DNA of 64,000 nt. Origin: Hyposmocoma kahamanoa (lineage: Eukaryota; Arthropoda; Insecta; Lepidoptera; Cosmopterigidae). The notes under the pieces are model-generated. The model ran no database searches. It saw only the letters and a list, made by a program, of their open reading frames with translations, and was not told the origin of the DNA. This document shows positions 1 to 10,856 of this stretch, one piece after another. The translations under genes were made by a program, and so were the position numbers. How positions within the stretch are numbered: the first letter of the stretch is position 1; the number at the start of each line of letters is the position of its first letter. The stretch is taken from NCBI RefSeq assembly GCF_003589595.1, contig NW_020654684.1, positions 3,137,494-3,201,493 on the forward strand, given 5' to 3'.

Positions 1-860
1 TATGTTAAAAATACTATAATATCAAAGGATTTTACTTAGTAATGTACGGAATTGCGCACTTCAGTTCTATTCATGAGTTAAGTATTAAAAGTCGCATTTG
101 AATTAGTTACGTCGTTTTTTTTTCTACTAATTTAAACGAGAGAATTAAGATAATTTTTAAACGGGCTGTTCTGAATACAACGAACGTTTATATATAAAAC
201 ATATTACTATGGTATGTATTTATAATATAAATAAAGTACTTAATATCAAATGTATCTTTTAACTATAATTTTTACCAGAAAAACTTAAAAACAATATTTA
301 AACACATATTTAGAATTTGCTGCTTGTGACTTTCTCTCTTTCGAAGGCAGTATGATAATGGTAAATACTAAATATCTGTTGTTCAAATTGTCAAATAAAA
401 TTATCATGAGAAAATTTCTCTGCAAAAATTTGCCATACCACAATAGATCAACGTAGTAGACTTTTGAAATTCATTATTGCGAACTTCCGTGCTTCTGTAT
501 GAATAAAAATGGTCAATTTATAAACTAAGTAAACGATTTCGTTTTATTTAAAGTATAAAATAGAAAGATAATCATGAGCAAAATAAGCGTGTTAAGTGCG
601 AGGGTTTAAATTGAAAATTTGGTTAGGAAGTACTTACTATGGATTACAGCGAACCTTACTTTTATGCTACACGATGAGTTTAACGCAAAAGTGAACACGT
701 ATTTATAGTTATAGGTTTAGGAAAATGTGCATAACTATATATAGCAATTGGTTTCTTTCAGGAATTGATTTAAGATAGCCCGGGTGCTTTAAATTCTATA
801 GTCAAATATGTTGATGAGCATAGACTACTACAACATTATTATTATATAGCAATTAGCAAT
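1..860. other. AT-rich stretch, nothing recognised
   Basis: No coding pattern, tRNA-like box or internal repeat was recognised. It ends at the A/T-rich tail of the SINE that starts at 861. Confidence 0.5.
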
Positions 861-958
861 TAATAATAATATACAAATATTTCTCTCGACTCAGGAATCG
901 AACCCGGGACCTCTGCGTAACAGTTGAGCATGATAACCGTTCGGCCACAGAGGCAGTT
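861..958 (-). mobile_element. SINE-A copy, tRNA-derived, internally truncated
   Basis: Read on the minus strand this begins with a tRNA-like head (TGGCCGAACGG as A box, GGTTCGATTCC as B box), followed by GAGAAATATTTGTAT and then directly by an ATT-rich tail. The longer copies at 33061-33301 and 52362-52588 share head, body start and ATT tail. About 110 bp of body is missing here. The head is a retroposon promoter, not a working tRNA gene: no convincing acceptor stem is formed. Confidence 0.75.
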
Positions 959-1321
959 AACTATATTTGTATTATATTATGTTCATTATACTATATACAC
1001 TTTAAGACGACGTTATGTGGAAGTCTTTGGGCCTCTGTTTACCCCGGTATGAGGTAGGCGGGATGGCATATGGATGGATAAAGGCGTGCCGTGATTGGGG
1101 AGACGCACGGTCTGACTCTGCTATCAATCAGGGTAAACCCGTAACTTTTAGGGCATTGATCGATAAAACAAATCCATTGCACCAGCTATACAGCCATTTG
1201 GATGTTGCCAGTTCTGTAAGTCAGAGGTAAATAACCTTAAGTGCCAAATAGTAAGACTACAGAGCGTTTACAAGAGAATGAGGTCCTTAATTAATCATTT
1301 AAAATATTACGGTCAAATAAA
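959..1321. other. No gene recognised
   Basis: A 71-codon open frame at 1015-1230 has no recognisable domain and is treated as chance. Nothing else was seen. Confidence 0.4.
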
Positions 1322-1584
1322 ATATCGATTGTGAACTGGCAATTGGTACTATCTCAATTTTCTAAAGATTTCACTTTTTAATACCATTTTATACTATTTC
1401 GTACTACGCAGCATTGCAAGAAATTCCATTGTTTCTAATAACCTGTGTAAAAAATATATTTAAAAACTACGTATTTTTATTTAATAAACCAGATGCTACA
1501 TAAATGACGCAAACAAGTTTTTTCTTCATCCCTGTAAAGTTGTCAAAATTGAGACAGTACCGGTTGCCAGTTCACAGTCGATAT
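1322..1584. repeat. 263-bp element with about 44-bp terminal inverted repeats
   Basis: The left arm (1322-1365) and the right arm (1541-1584) are inverted copies. Both carry ATATCGAYTGTGAACTGG, then GGTACTRTCTCAATTTT, with only a few mismatches. The roughly 175-bp interior is AT-rich and has no coding potential. This is the architecture of a non-autonomous DNA transposon (MITE). The flanks share an AAATAAA-like string but no exact target duplication could be fixed, so the superfamily is unknown. Confidence 0.7.
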
Positions 1585-1995
1585 GTTAAATAAAAAACAA
1601 ACCACAATAGAACTTAACGTCTTTTACCATGCGTGTTTTTTACATTCTAAAGCAATATTTGTAAAAACATCTAAATTCCAAAACATGGACTTAAGGTTCT
1701 TCCCTTACAGAATTATAAAAAAATTCTTGATAAGACGAACGCTGCCTTACTTTTATTTCGTCGTTATTTTTGAGACATACAGTTTAGACAATAGTTATAG
1801 GTGATAAAATGGTTTGTCGGAATGTTTAACATTATCTCTGATGTTCAGCTATAGCCTCTTAAATTTGCCATGTGCCGTAAAATAGCGTATAATAAGATAA
1901 TTGCTATATAGAAATTAATGCTACAGCAGGCAAAAACAAATGATGATTAATTTATGTTATATTGGGTGTTAACGGGCTATGATGATGATATTGGG
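1585..1995. other. No gene recognised
   Basis: An open frame of 73 codons (1583-1804) starts inside the right inverted repeat and resembles no family I know. It is treated as chance. Confidence 0.4.
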
Positions 1996-2125
1996 ATGAA
2001 TGAGTGAATAAAATATTCTTTATTGTACATACAATTATAATTACAACACAAACCAGTAACTAAAGTATAAGAGTAGTAAGATAATGTGCAACAAGCGGTC
2101 TTATTGCTATGTAGCAATTTACTTA
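1996..2125 (-). mobile_element. LINE-C 3' UTR fragment
   Basis: On the minus strand this reads as a LINE 3' end: a block with AAATTGCTACATAGCAATAAG and GCTTGTTGCACA-like text (here degenerate), a T-rich stretch, a TGTACAATAAAGAATA polyadenylation-type end, and a short tail. The same order recurs at 12021-12140, 19101-19245, 26980-27044 and 46150-46276. No coding part is attached. Confidence 0.6.
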
Positions 2126-2225
2126 AATTTGTTAATGAGAATATTTATAATGATTATTAAAAAGACATATTGATACCTTAATCGAGTAAAACTTCACCTC
2201 CCATGCAAGAGATTTAAGGTTTGAG

Positions 2226-2310
2226 TTTGTATTGTGTTCTTTTTTTTTTGTTGGAAAGAGGGTACCTCCATAGTAGTCCCATTTAATTTAGAAGAAAATC
2301 ATCCACCTCT
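2226..2310 (-). repeat. Fragment of CCGACTT-type interspersed repeat
   Basis: Reverse orientation copy of the middle of the element seen at 25580-25806, 48957-49217 and 58007-58252. It shares, in antisense, the A-rich AACAAAAAAA block, GAGGTACCCTCTTTCC and TTAAATGGGAC. Both termini are missing. Confidence 0.65.
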
Positions 2311-2616
2311 GAGGGTGGCTGTTCACGCATAAAGATTCATTTTTATAAATCGCGCCTAAATTTTATTCCATGGAGCAATTATTTTAATGGTTGATTTTGC
2401 TATTCTCCAATTCAAGGCGTTTCTTCTCTCTCAGTATACTTTGAGTAGTGAGAACCGATTTTTATTATCTCCTGTGTCAAGTTCCGTATTGTGGCGAACT
2501 AGGGGATGAATCCGGGTTTGCGCACTTTCCGGTAACCGATTTCAATAAAACTTGGCAAATAGATGTAATTCCACGTACTTTTAAGGTCGGTTTTTTTAGT
2601 ATTCTGTACTGAGATT
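2311..2616. other. No gene recognised
   Basis: Nothing recognised in this 306-bp stretch. Confidence 0.35.
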
Positions 2617-2870
2617 ATTATAATATCATGGACGGGACGAACAACTCGTGCGCCTGACGGTAACGACATCCTTATCTTACCTTATCTTATAAGTTGCAAT
2701 GCCACTTTAAATCGCAATGTTCTGATGGGCACTGTCACTGCGCCTGGCACCCTGGCACAAAGTTGCCAAATACACATGCTGACATTATTGTTTGGCGGCA
2801 GAAATAAGTAAGCCTGGCAGTACTTCCTCGGACGAAATATTTCACACAGAGCTCTATTCCTACTAAACAA
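2617..2870 (-). mobile_element. R1-like retroposon, near full length, diverged
   Basis: Runs from the antisense A-tail side (TAATATCATGGACGGGACGAA) to the antisense 5' end (GAGCTCTATTCCTACT). It shares CGTGCGCCTG, GCACTGTCACTGCGCC, TTTGGCGGCAGAAATA and GGCAGTACTTCC with at least a dozen other copies. About 15% or more of positions differ from the best copies, suggesting an old insertion. The family has no open frame of its own. Confidence 0.75.
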
Positions 2871-5289
2871 TCACTCATGGTAATAATGAAGGAAAATTTC
2901 GAGACGCCATCAGCGTAACGGAGCTCTTAGAACTATGCGACACGCAGGGCACGACAAAAGATGTGCCATTGACTGGGGAGTGACACTACACATAAATGCG
3001 CTCTCCGAGCTTTAACCCGACCTTTACATGCTCTCCCTGCTCCGGCCAAAATGGGGTCGGTTTCGCCGTTCAGAGGGAATACTTCTTTAATGAAGGTATG
3101 GTGACTCTTCAGCCTGTGGGTTACCGGCACGTAATGGTGTAAGGGGATGCCGCGGGTTAGCCTCTTTTTCTTTACCTTTCTTCCTAGGTTTACGGACGGA
3201 CGATATAAATCCCTTAAAGTAGCGTGTACGGACCATTAACGCGTATTTGTATTTATGATGATGGTGAATTATAAAAACGTAAGCAAAATAAAACAAATAA
3301 TGTAGATTATTAAAATTAACATACATTGCATCAACAAAACCGAATTAGAGAACAAAAATAAAATAAAATAAGAAAGTCACAGCGGCGTGATGGGTCGTTT
3401 CAAAACAATTTATGGTCTCTATAAAAAACCACGCAAGTGCTCTCAATGTGGTATAATAAACAATGTCGCACCAAATCCGTACAATTACCATGTTATAAAA
3501 TAGTGTCCGAATAATACAAAACCGAATAAAAGTGTAACGATTTCGATAGCCAAAATGGGGGCCACCATCGAAAAAGTCACTACAAGGCGCGGAGAAGAAC
3601 GTCTGTGATAATAAAACATTCCAATACATGCTTAGATAAGTTGAATAAGATACGTAATGTGGGCTACAATGCCACCGAAAAATACATTGACAAGATAAAA
3701 TTAAAACCAGATGACCGACATACTAAGCTATATAAAAAAAGAATCTAACACACTTTTTAACACACAATTTTTATTTATCGAGTGTTTGGAATTGGCGTAC
3801 CCACCTAAACTTTAATCGAGAACTTGAGCAAAGAAAGAGGTAGAGCTTTATTAGTAAGCATGCACGGAAAATACAGTTTACATAATTTTAGATTAGTATA
3901 GTTCAACTTGTTGCGCTAGTAATTGGTATACAAATATTAGTAGCAAAGTAGGCAACGTTCACATTTATTATTAAAGTCATATTGAATTATATGATTAGGA
4001 TTTTTTTAATAGAATAATGTAATTTGAAAAAAAAAAGATTTATTTATTTACAATCAAAACAGTGACTTCATGATTCTCCACATTCGGGATTTCGATCGGA
4101 ATATCCTGGAGAAAGAAAATAATGAACGCAGGCTTTATGTCAGCCTGTGACAAAACGTATGGTATATGTGCAAAAAGATTTTATCGCAATTATGTCTATT
4201 TATAATATTGGTACAATGTAAACGCGATTAAAAAGTTATTTTAGTTAGAAAAAAAATGCCGAAACCGAAAATATCCGAACCGAAGTTTCAGAGCTCTATA
4301 ACCATGCCATAAACAAGCTTCGGCCGGCGGCTGCGCCCACGCACCCGTTTGTTTCACCTCACTTAAAGTCAGTTTGCTCTGCGACCTATTATAACTTCCT
4401 TTTTTTTGTCTCCGTTTCAAATTGTTATGTTTATTTTAAATAAATTGTTTAAGTGAAATGCAGTGTTATAGCCAAAATTAATCATCTGGTAGGACTACAT
4501 ACCAGGGCCCCAATTCTAGCAACTTTAAATCATCTCAGTTGTGTGTAATAGTGTCAATGGCATGATTTTGTACGCTTGGTATTGTGATAGCCGTTGAGAT
4601 AATATTCAACTGACATTGTAATTTTTTGGCATCCTGCTCTTCAATGGCGAGTCCATAGTGTAGTCTACCAATATTATAAATATTTCATTTGAAAACTAAA
4701 ATATTAATTAAACAAGATAGAAATTAAGGTACGCACAGTAATTTCCACGGGAGTTTTAATAAGGCAACATCGATTGTCAGTGATTGCATATTCATTCATG
4801 CATCCATCAGGCCATTCCACAGACACGATGGAGACTCAACTGCATTGCAACCAAATTTTAACTCAATTTATCAAATATTATCATAATTGTAATACAATCT
4901 TAGTGGACTCTCAAGGGAATTGCAATGACCAATGGCTTTAAGAGAATTAGAAGACCTGAGGCCGGATTTAGATAAATTGAACTAACCATCAACGGCACAT
5001 GTTCCATTTGTATTTAAATATATGTTTTGTGTTGAAGAATAGCTCAGCTCAAGATATGAAATGCCAAAAATGAACGCCAACAAATAAATGAAATCAACAG
5101 AATATTAAACTCTGAGATCAAATATCGACAACGGTTAACAAGATAACCAATTGGTACATAAACGCTTTCGGAGATAACACTACATAATTTATGTACTATT
5201 TAATTTAACCAGTTTATTGTGACAGCTTTTAATTTGGACTTGATGATAACGGAATAGGAATCGCGATTAGTCAATTCGTCAAAAAATAT
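2871..5289. other. Unassigned 2.4-kb stretch
   Basis: No gene or repeat family was recognised. A moderately GC-rich patch (about 2900-3240) has two overlapping minus-strand open frames of 65 and 79 codons without any known motif. A short GC-rich patch at 4318-4352 stands out from the AT-rich surround. Neither supports a gene call. Confidence 0.35.
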
Positions 5290-5480
5290 TTCGTCCAAGG
5301 AAGTACTGCTACGTTACCTATTCTGCCGCCAAGGCTGTGATGTGTGTTTCATGTAATGTGAGGATTACTGTGTTCCGGTTATAGCAGATAAGGGCGTTGG
5401 TGCAGTAAAAGACACATGGGACTTGTCAATTACCAGGCTCACCGACTTGTTCGTCCCGTCAATTAATATTATAAAAAAAA
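5290..5480 (+). mobile_element. R1-like retroposon, internally deleted
   Basis: Sense copy: starts in TCGTCCAAGGAAGTACTGCTAC, passes CTGCCGCCAAG, then jumps from CACATGGGACTTGTCAA directly to CACCGACTTGTTCGTCCCGTC and ends in ATTATAAAAAAAA. The central block around the GTGGCAGTGCC motif is missing. The A-tail is followed after about 215 bp by LINE-A sequence. Confidence 0.75.
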
Positions 5481-5694
5481 CGATTTTGTATAGATTTTGT
5501 CACGAACGAAGTCCAGTTCCGGAGTCATTTGGAGCGCAAAGTCTTCAAAAAAGCTTGGAGTGCTCAATAGAGCGAACTTTTCACCAGGTCACCGAACTTT
5601 TGTTATATAAAACACAAGTACGGCTCCATTTTACTCGCATCTCTAGGCATGAGCTTACACACACCAGCTTGACCCACTTGACTCCATCCAACGG

Positions 5695-6305
5695 GTCAGA
5701 AGGTCTTAGAAGGCTACTCTTCCGAACATCGGGGGATAGAGTAGGAGTTCCTCAGGGTTCTGTACTGTTCGCAACCCTCTTTCAGCTGCATATAAATGAT
5801 ATGTTGATTCCAGGTACTTTTGGGTATGCTGATCTTTTTATCGTGTCGACACTTCTTTTATTTTGGTACTATATTGACCCTGAACCCTGACCGTACTAAC
5901 GTTGCAACTTTGACTACGCGCTGTCCGTGGTCGCGTAGAGATCTACCCTCGTACAGGTATTAGGACGCAAGGGGTACATCAGTAAGTGCTGTATGGACTG
6001 CGTTGGGACACCGCAGTTACATTGGGCTTGACTAGTATCCTTGAAACCCCATTTACACATCGTATCTCTACAGCGTCCTACCTGAGTGCGAAGGCGATTT
6101 GAGGACTTCCACATGTATATATGATGTGCTGATGGACAGGTGCTTGACCAATGCAAGGGTCAGTGGAGAAGAAACCCAGTCTTGTCAAGAGTCCACGGTT
6201 AGTCGTTTGAATTTGACACTTAAGGCAGTCTCCGATTGGAGCGATACCAATCTTGTCAAATTTAATATTACCAAAACGCAGGGGGTGGTTATCTCCCCTA
6301 AACGG
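5695..6305 (+). pseudogene. LINE-A reverse transcriptase fragment, interrupted
   Basis: Remnant of a non-LTR retrotransposon ORF2 (jockey/CR1-like group by memory; clade uncertain). Before the break it encodes LRRLLFRTSGD, then VPQGSVL (RT motif B), then LHINDMLIPGTFGYAD. The coding sequence resumes at about 6119 with CLTNARVSGEE and LTLKAVSDWSDTNLVKFN. The same protein is encoded on the minus strand at 29552-31260, which fixes the expected order. The sequence between is a second retroelement in the opposite orientation (5832-6118), inserted immediately after the YAD of the catalytic YADD motif. Several residues and the reading frame are also changed, so no active enzyme could be made. The 3' end abuts a SINE-A fragment at 6306. 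Confidence 0.8.
5832..6118 (-). pseudogene. Nested LINE 3' end with C-terminal Cys-rich domain
   Basis: On the minus strand the frame encodes NRLRTQVGRCRDTMCKWGF, then QCNCGVPTQSIQHLLMYPL, a C-x-C...H type Cys/His-rich tail. From memory this type ends some insect endonuclease-reverse transcriptase retroelements. The stop is followed by about 90 bp of 3' UTR that runs to an A-rich end near 5840. It lies inside the LINE-A copy, so it is the younger of the two. Only the 3' end is present, the usual result of truncated target-primed insertion. Confidence 0.65.
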
Positions 6306-6350
6306 ATTTCTCCCGGCCCGGGAATCGAACCCGGAACCTCTGCGCCCGAG
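6306..6350 (-). mobile_element. SINE-A head fragment
   Basis: Contains the antisense B box (GGAATCGAACCC) and the adjoining CTCCCGGCCCGG of SINE-A. It starts exactly where the LINE-A similarity stops. Only about 45 bp remain. Confidence 0.65.
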
Positions 6351-7271
6351 ACCTTTAGAAAACCAAGCAAGAAAATGTTTTGAATATTTTGATCCCTTGA
6401 ATTTCAAAGTGAAGTGATTTAATAGTTTGACGAACGTCCGGTCGCCTGAGGCTCTCAGAAATTATTTTCTTAAAATGGGCAGTGTTCAGCAATTGACTCA
6501 TTGGGTGAAATATAACTAAGTAAGAGTTTCTGGAAAACGCAATTTTCATACATTTAACACTTCCCTCGCCGCGGCCGGTCGCGGAGGCCCCGGGCCGCGA
6601 TGGCGCGAATTGCCGCGAACAAACAACCTCATAATCATAGCCTGCTGCTTGAGAGCGTTTGAGTAGCTCTGCGGTTAGGGGTCCGTCGTCGAGATTGAAA
6701 ATATTTAACTTTGTTTGTTCGTATTCCGAAAGCAGAACTAAGCATACTATTCAAGAAATATAAACATATTATCTATTAATTTAATTTTATTTACATTAGA
6801 AAAAATATATATAATAACCAGTGACTGAAATTCAGGGAGTCAATGTAGCTAAAGAATAACGTGGACATTCCCTTCTATAAATCTCGGGAGTTTTCGGAAC
6901 TGATTATATTTGAATTATGCGTATTATTTATTAAAATTTGAGTACATTGACGACAAATTATTATTTCCTATTGAGTATTAGCTACAAACTATTGTCACAA
7001 ACAATAATATTGTACTTGTGTTTCTATTTAAATAAAATAAACATGAGACACCCTACAAAAATATATTTTATAGGCAATAAAAACTAATTACAGAGTGTGT
7101 ATTGTGTTCTAACTAACTAAAATTCCATAATAACACTAACGTGAAAATGTCAGTGGAACTGTAGAACAACGTTTTTCCGTCAATTAAAACCCTTGGTCAT
7201 ATCCGCAAAATAACAACTTTTCAAGAGAGAGTTTTAAAAATTTCATGTAATGAGATCAGACGGTAACTATA
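6351..7271. other. Unassigned stretch with a GC-rich patch
   Basis: Positions about 6560-6620 are strikingly GC- and CpG-rich (CCGCGGCCGGTCGCGG and neighbours) within AT-rich flanks. No coding frame or known repeat was recognised. Confidence 0.35.
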
Positions 7272-7460
7272 TCATGTTTTTTTTTAAATAATATCTAGTA
7301 ACGGGATGACCTAGTCTGATGGTAAGCTACACGCCTGTCTATAACAGTTGCAGTGCCACTCAGAGCTTTGAATCGCACAGATCTGAGGAGCACTGCCACT
7401 GCGCCCGTCACCTTGAGACGTAAGTTGACAAGTCCCATGTGTCTATAATTTCACAATGTC
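7272..7460 (-). mobile_element. R1-like retroposon, 5'-truncated
   Basis: Antisense copy starting at its poly-T (copied A-tail) near 7278. It retains GGTAAGCTACACGCCTGTC, CAGTTGCAGTGCCACTCAG, AGATCTGAGGAGCACTGCC and CAAGTCCCATGTGTCTATAA. The retroposon's 5' third is absent. Confidence 0.8.
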
Positions 7461-8229
7461 TAATAAACAGTCATATATAAGTAATTTTTTACATGTAGTT
7501 CGTATTATTGTTATTGCTTTTGACGTATTATCAAGTGGATTTATTATACTAATGGTACGAATTGTAAGTTATATCCTTTTGTACCGCAGGACAAGAATAC
7601 GCATACGTTACTGTAATATACATACGTATTTTTTCTTAGAAGTACCCCAGCAAGGTTTCTCGGAAATGTTTATTTCAGAACCCTTTTAATGAAATCAAGC
7701 GTACGCACTTGTCAACAATGTTTCCGTCTTCGTGTCGGCGCCCGCGCCGCCCCGCCTCCTTTCGGCTGCCTATTACATCAATAATTTGTGCCCTTTATAT
7801 TTATTTCAGTTTTTATTTTAATTTATTTACATTCAATCCCAGTGCGCTGTCCGCCCAGGGATGTTTATACTATATTTATAACGGCTATCTGTCATAAAAT
7901 CTATTATAAATTAAAAAAATAACAATTTAAAATGTTATATTTGTTGCGTAACACCGTTAGACGTTAATGATTTACGTTTTATTGGTGGAAAAGTTTTGTC
8001 TAATAAAAATAGTTATGATAATTTCGGTTAATAGGATTTTGAATGGTTTGAATCACTGGGCTTGAATGAGTAGGTTATTTGGGTGTGTCCACAATTATCA
8101 AAATGAGCAGAAACTCCAAATATACAATTCATTGAAAAAACATTTTTTCTGTTAATACAGAAACACTCTGATTTAAATTTTTTTTCTCAAAACAAGTGTG
8201 TATTTATTAGACCATATACGTGTATTGAT
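7461..8229. other. No gene recognised
   Basis: Two short open frames (77 and 62 codons) are dominated by hydrophobic AT-rich codons and one GC-rich patch at 7735-7775. No family was recognised. Confidence 0.35.
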
Positions 8230-8330
8230 TGAGAGTACTGATGTGGTCGACGATGGAGCATGCATATTATATATTTGTGCCTAATGCCTATTCACTCTCG
8301 CATCCAAAAGTCCCAAGGTATGTGGACTAG
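8230..8330 (-). mobile_element. LINE-A 3' UTR fragment
   Basis: Shares, in the same orientation, GAGCATGCA, TAATGCCTATTCACTCTCGC and AAAAGTCCAAG-like text with the 3' end of the larger LINE-A at 29600-29680. This shows a third insertion of the same family. Both ends are truncated and no coding sequence is attached. Confidence 0.65.
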
Positions 8331-8690
8331 GTCCGATTCGAACCCGAGAAACTACGAATATCGCTTGTACACCTAGAGATAAAATGATCATTGTGACATT
8401 GCGGACCGTCCTTTCTCGGATTCGGAATGAATACACGCAAGCAGACAAACGTACGTGTATCTGCTTGCCCCAATGGGAAATCAAAGGCGATACATGTATG
8501 TAAACAATTCTCTTAAAGGTAATATCACTCTCCCTTATCACTATTACTTAAAATCAACCTGGTGCAGCAAGCGAACACAGATGAAGACTAAAAATCTGCA
8601 ATTCTGAGTCTTTTTAACCTCTTTGTCCACACTACTTAGTAGCATTTTATATTAGTCCACAATTATTGCGTCAATTACAATTAGTCCTAT
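8331..8690. other. No gene recognised
   Basis: Contains an isolated antisense B-box-like string (GATTCGAACCCGAG at 8335) without a supporting A box. Nothing else was recognised. Confidence 0.35.
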
Positions 8691-9545
8691 ATGGAGATGG
8701 GTGGACGACATAGTCTCAGTCTTGTTAATAAAGCAGTCTTCTTGGGAGTGACCTTAGATAGTAAACTTCAAAGGTTTCCACATATATCTGCCCTGGCCAG
8801 CAGATTAAGCTCCGCTGCATACGCAGTCCGCAGAATACGTGAGCTTGCCGATGTTAGTACTGCTAGACTAGTTTACTTTAGTTACTTCCATTGTATAATG
8901 TCCTACGGGATTCTCATGTGGGGTAAAGCGGTAGATATTCAAACCATATTTGTATTGCAAAAACGAGCGATTCGTTCTGCGTACCGTCTAGGCTCTCGGG
9001 TTTCTCTCAGAGAAAAGTTTAAGGAGACTGGTATCATGACTGTGGAATCACAGTACATTTACTCAAATATTTTATATGCCCGTAAAAACATACATAATTT
9101 CAATAAGAAAGAAGATATCCATAATATTAACCTTAGAGCTAAGTCCATACTCATGGTACCACGATTTCGTTTAACCGAGGTAAACAACTCTTTTATGGGG
9201 AACTGTATACGTTTTTACAATAAGATTCCGGAGGATATATTAAGTTTATCATTTCCTAAGTTTAAAAACTACATTAAAAATATTTTGATCGAAAAATCAT
9301 ATTACAAAATTGACGACTACGTGTTAGATAAAGATGTATGGACAAACGACACGGCTCCAGAATCCACACAAATTTGATTGAAAGTGTATTATTCCATAGC
9401 ATTTAAGTTTATTTGATAAGAGCAATCCTTAGAGTTTTTTGCTCGTTCTTCTCAGGGAGGTCAGCGTAGTGAACGAGCAGTAGCTTAAATGTGACGTTTT
9501 CAAGTGTAAATTTATTTTACCTATGGATCTTTGACTTTGACTTTG
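8691..9545 (+). mobile_element. LINE-B, 5'-truncated jockey-like retrotransposon
   Basis: The first 687 bp form an open frame of 228 codons. It encodes the C-terminal region downstream of the RT catalytic core: VFLGVTLDSKLQ, LSSAAYAVRRIRELADV, YFSYFHCIMSYGILMWG, VLQKRAIRSAYRLG and FYNKIPEDILSLSFPKFK. This block is characteristic of jockey-type insect LINEs (from memory). A short 3' UTR follows and ends in repeated TTTGAC units at 9530-9543, a typical short-repeat LINE tail. There are no internal stops over 228 codons, so this is the least decayed coding piece in the window, but it lacks the endonuclease and the RT active site and cannot be autonomous. Confidence 0.85.
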
Positions 9546-10778
9546 AGTTAATGTTGTGAGCCGTAGATGAGTGAGACTAGCACAGGATCTGGGTAGATGG
9601 TATAAACTACGGTAGTCCTATAACTCCAGTGCTGGGGATGAAGTCAGACTGTGAATCATGATGAAATCCCTCTCCCCAAACTTGGCGAACCTGTATCTTG
9701 GGAAACAGTTCCTTCCCAATCAATGGTCACAGTGTATGTATGTATTATCATATAACTAATATGGTAGATGGCAACAATTCTAGGATGTAACTATTAATAT
9801 CCATTATTATTAGAGAATTGCTTTATTTTAATACATGATGACCATGACAGTGATCACAATTATTGTGAATTGTATATTTTGTGGAGTCTATTTATTTTAT
9901 TTTTAAAGTCGTCCGTTAATTCCTTCATCCGTCATTACGTTGTACACTGCTTTCGGTTACAAAATATCACGCGATTTTCATCTTTTTTTAAAATTCAATA
10001 TTTGTATCAAAGACGCGATTGGCCTACATTTTGTCTTTGAGAGTATGTATAGTATTGGTGAATTACATGTGAGTGTGTTGGGAGTGTGTGCGAGAGGAGT
10101 CTTTACTGAAAATACTCAATATTTCTTAATACTAAACACTGAACACTTTTTGAAAATCAATTTTTTTTTATTATATTTGATTTTTCTTATAATCATGAAA
10201 CCATCATGACGAGGAGACTCGAATGTTGGCGAATATTCACGAAAGTTCCTTTCACGGGGTTGAGAAAGACTACGGGCTAACCTAACCAAGATCTGTGTCG
10301 ACCAGTGACACGTGATGAGGCCAGTGGAACTGCGTTAATTAAATAGAAAATTTCTCAAAGCCCAATGTGTTGCAATAGGTTTAACAAGGCTCGTTCGAAG
10401 CGGTTAATAACGATAATTGGACACTTAACGACAATCGTTGATAGCTGCGCGGGCGACGCAACGGCGACTGATCGATCGACCTTTTAGTCGATTAACGTAT
10501 TTAATTCACTTGTTATTTAATTGTGTACACGCCCACTGCCTTTGTTAATTAATTATACTATTTACAGCTATGTATACGGTTCACATGTATAGGAGAGATA
10601 GTTTATGAAGGTGGATGTACAAATACGCAGCAAATGTAATGTGAGACATTTTCCATCCAATATTTACTGCCAAGTCGGGGAATAAATTCTTTAGGCACGC
10701 CGATGAGGCTCGTGCTGTACAGGCCTGTCGCCGCTAGTACATATATTTATTTAGAATATATTATATAGGAAGTATAAA
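9546..10778. other. No gene recognised
   Basis: An open frame of 89 codons (9940-10209) is AT-driven and matches nothing known to me. No repeat family was recognised. Confidence 0.35.
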
Positions 10779-10856
10779 CGGTGGTAGGTCAGTAGGAAAT
10801 CAGTTGCTTTGCGGATTGGGAGGTCGACAGTCCGAATCCTTGTGGTGGCATTACCA
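10779..10856 (+). mobile_element. SINE-B head, diverged
   Basis: tRNA-like head with GGTGGTAGGTCAGTAGGAAA at the 5' end, a GGGAGGTCGACAGTCCGAAT B-box region and the family's GTGGTGGCATTACC ending. It aligns with the better copies at 16077-16348 and 60947-61440. The body is not recognisable downstream. Confidence 0.55.

Noticed and set aside
5423..5890. 155-codon open frame as a host gene
   Set aside because: It starts in an R1-like retroposon tail and ends in LINE-A reverse transcriptase sequence; the frame is a chance fusion of repeats.
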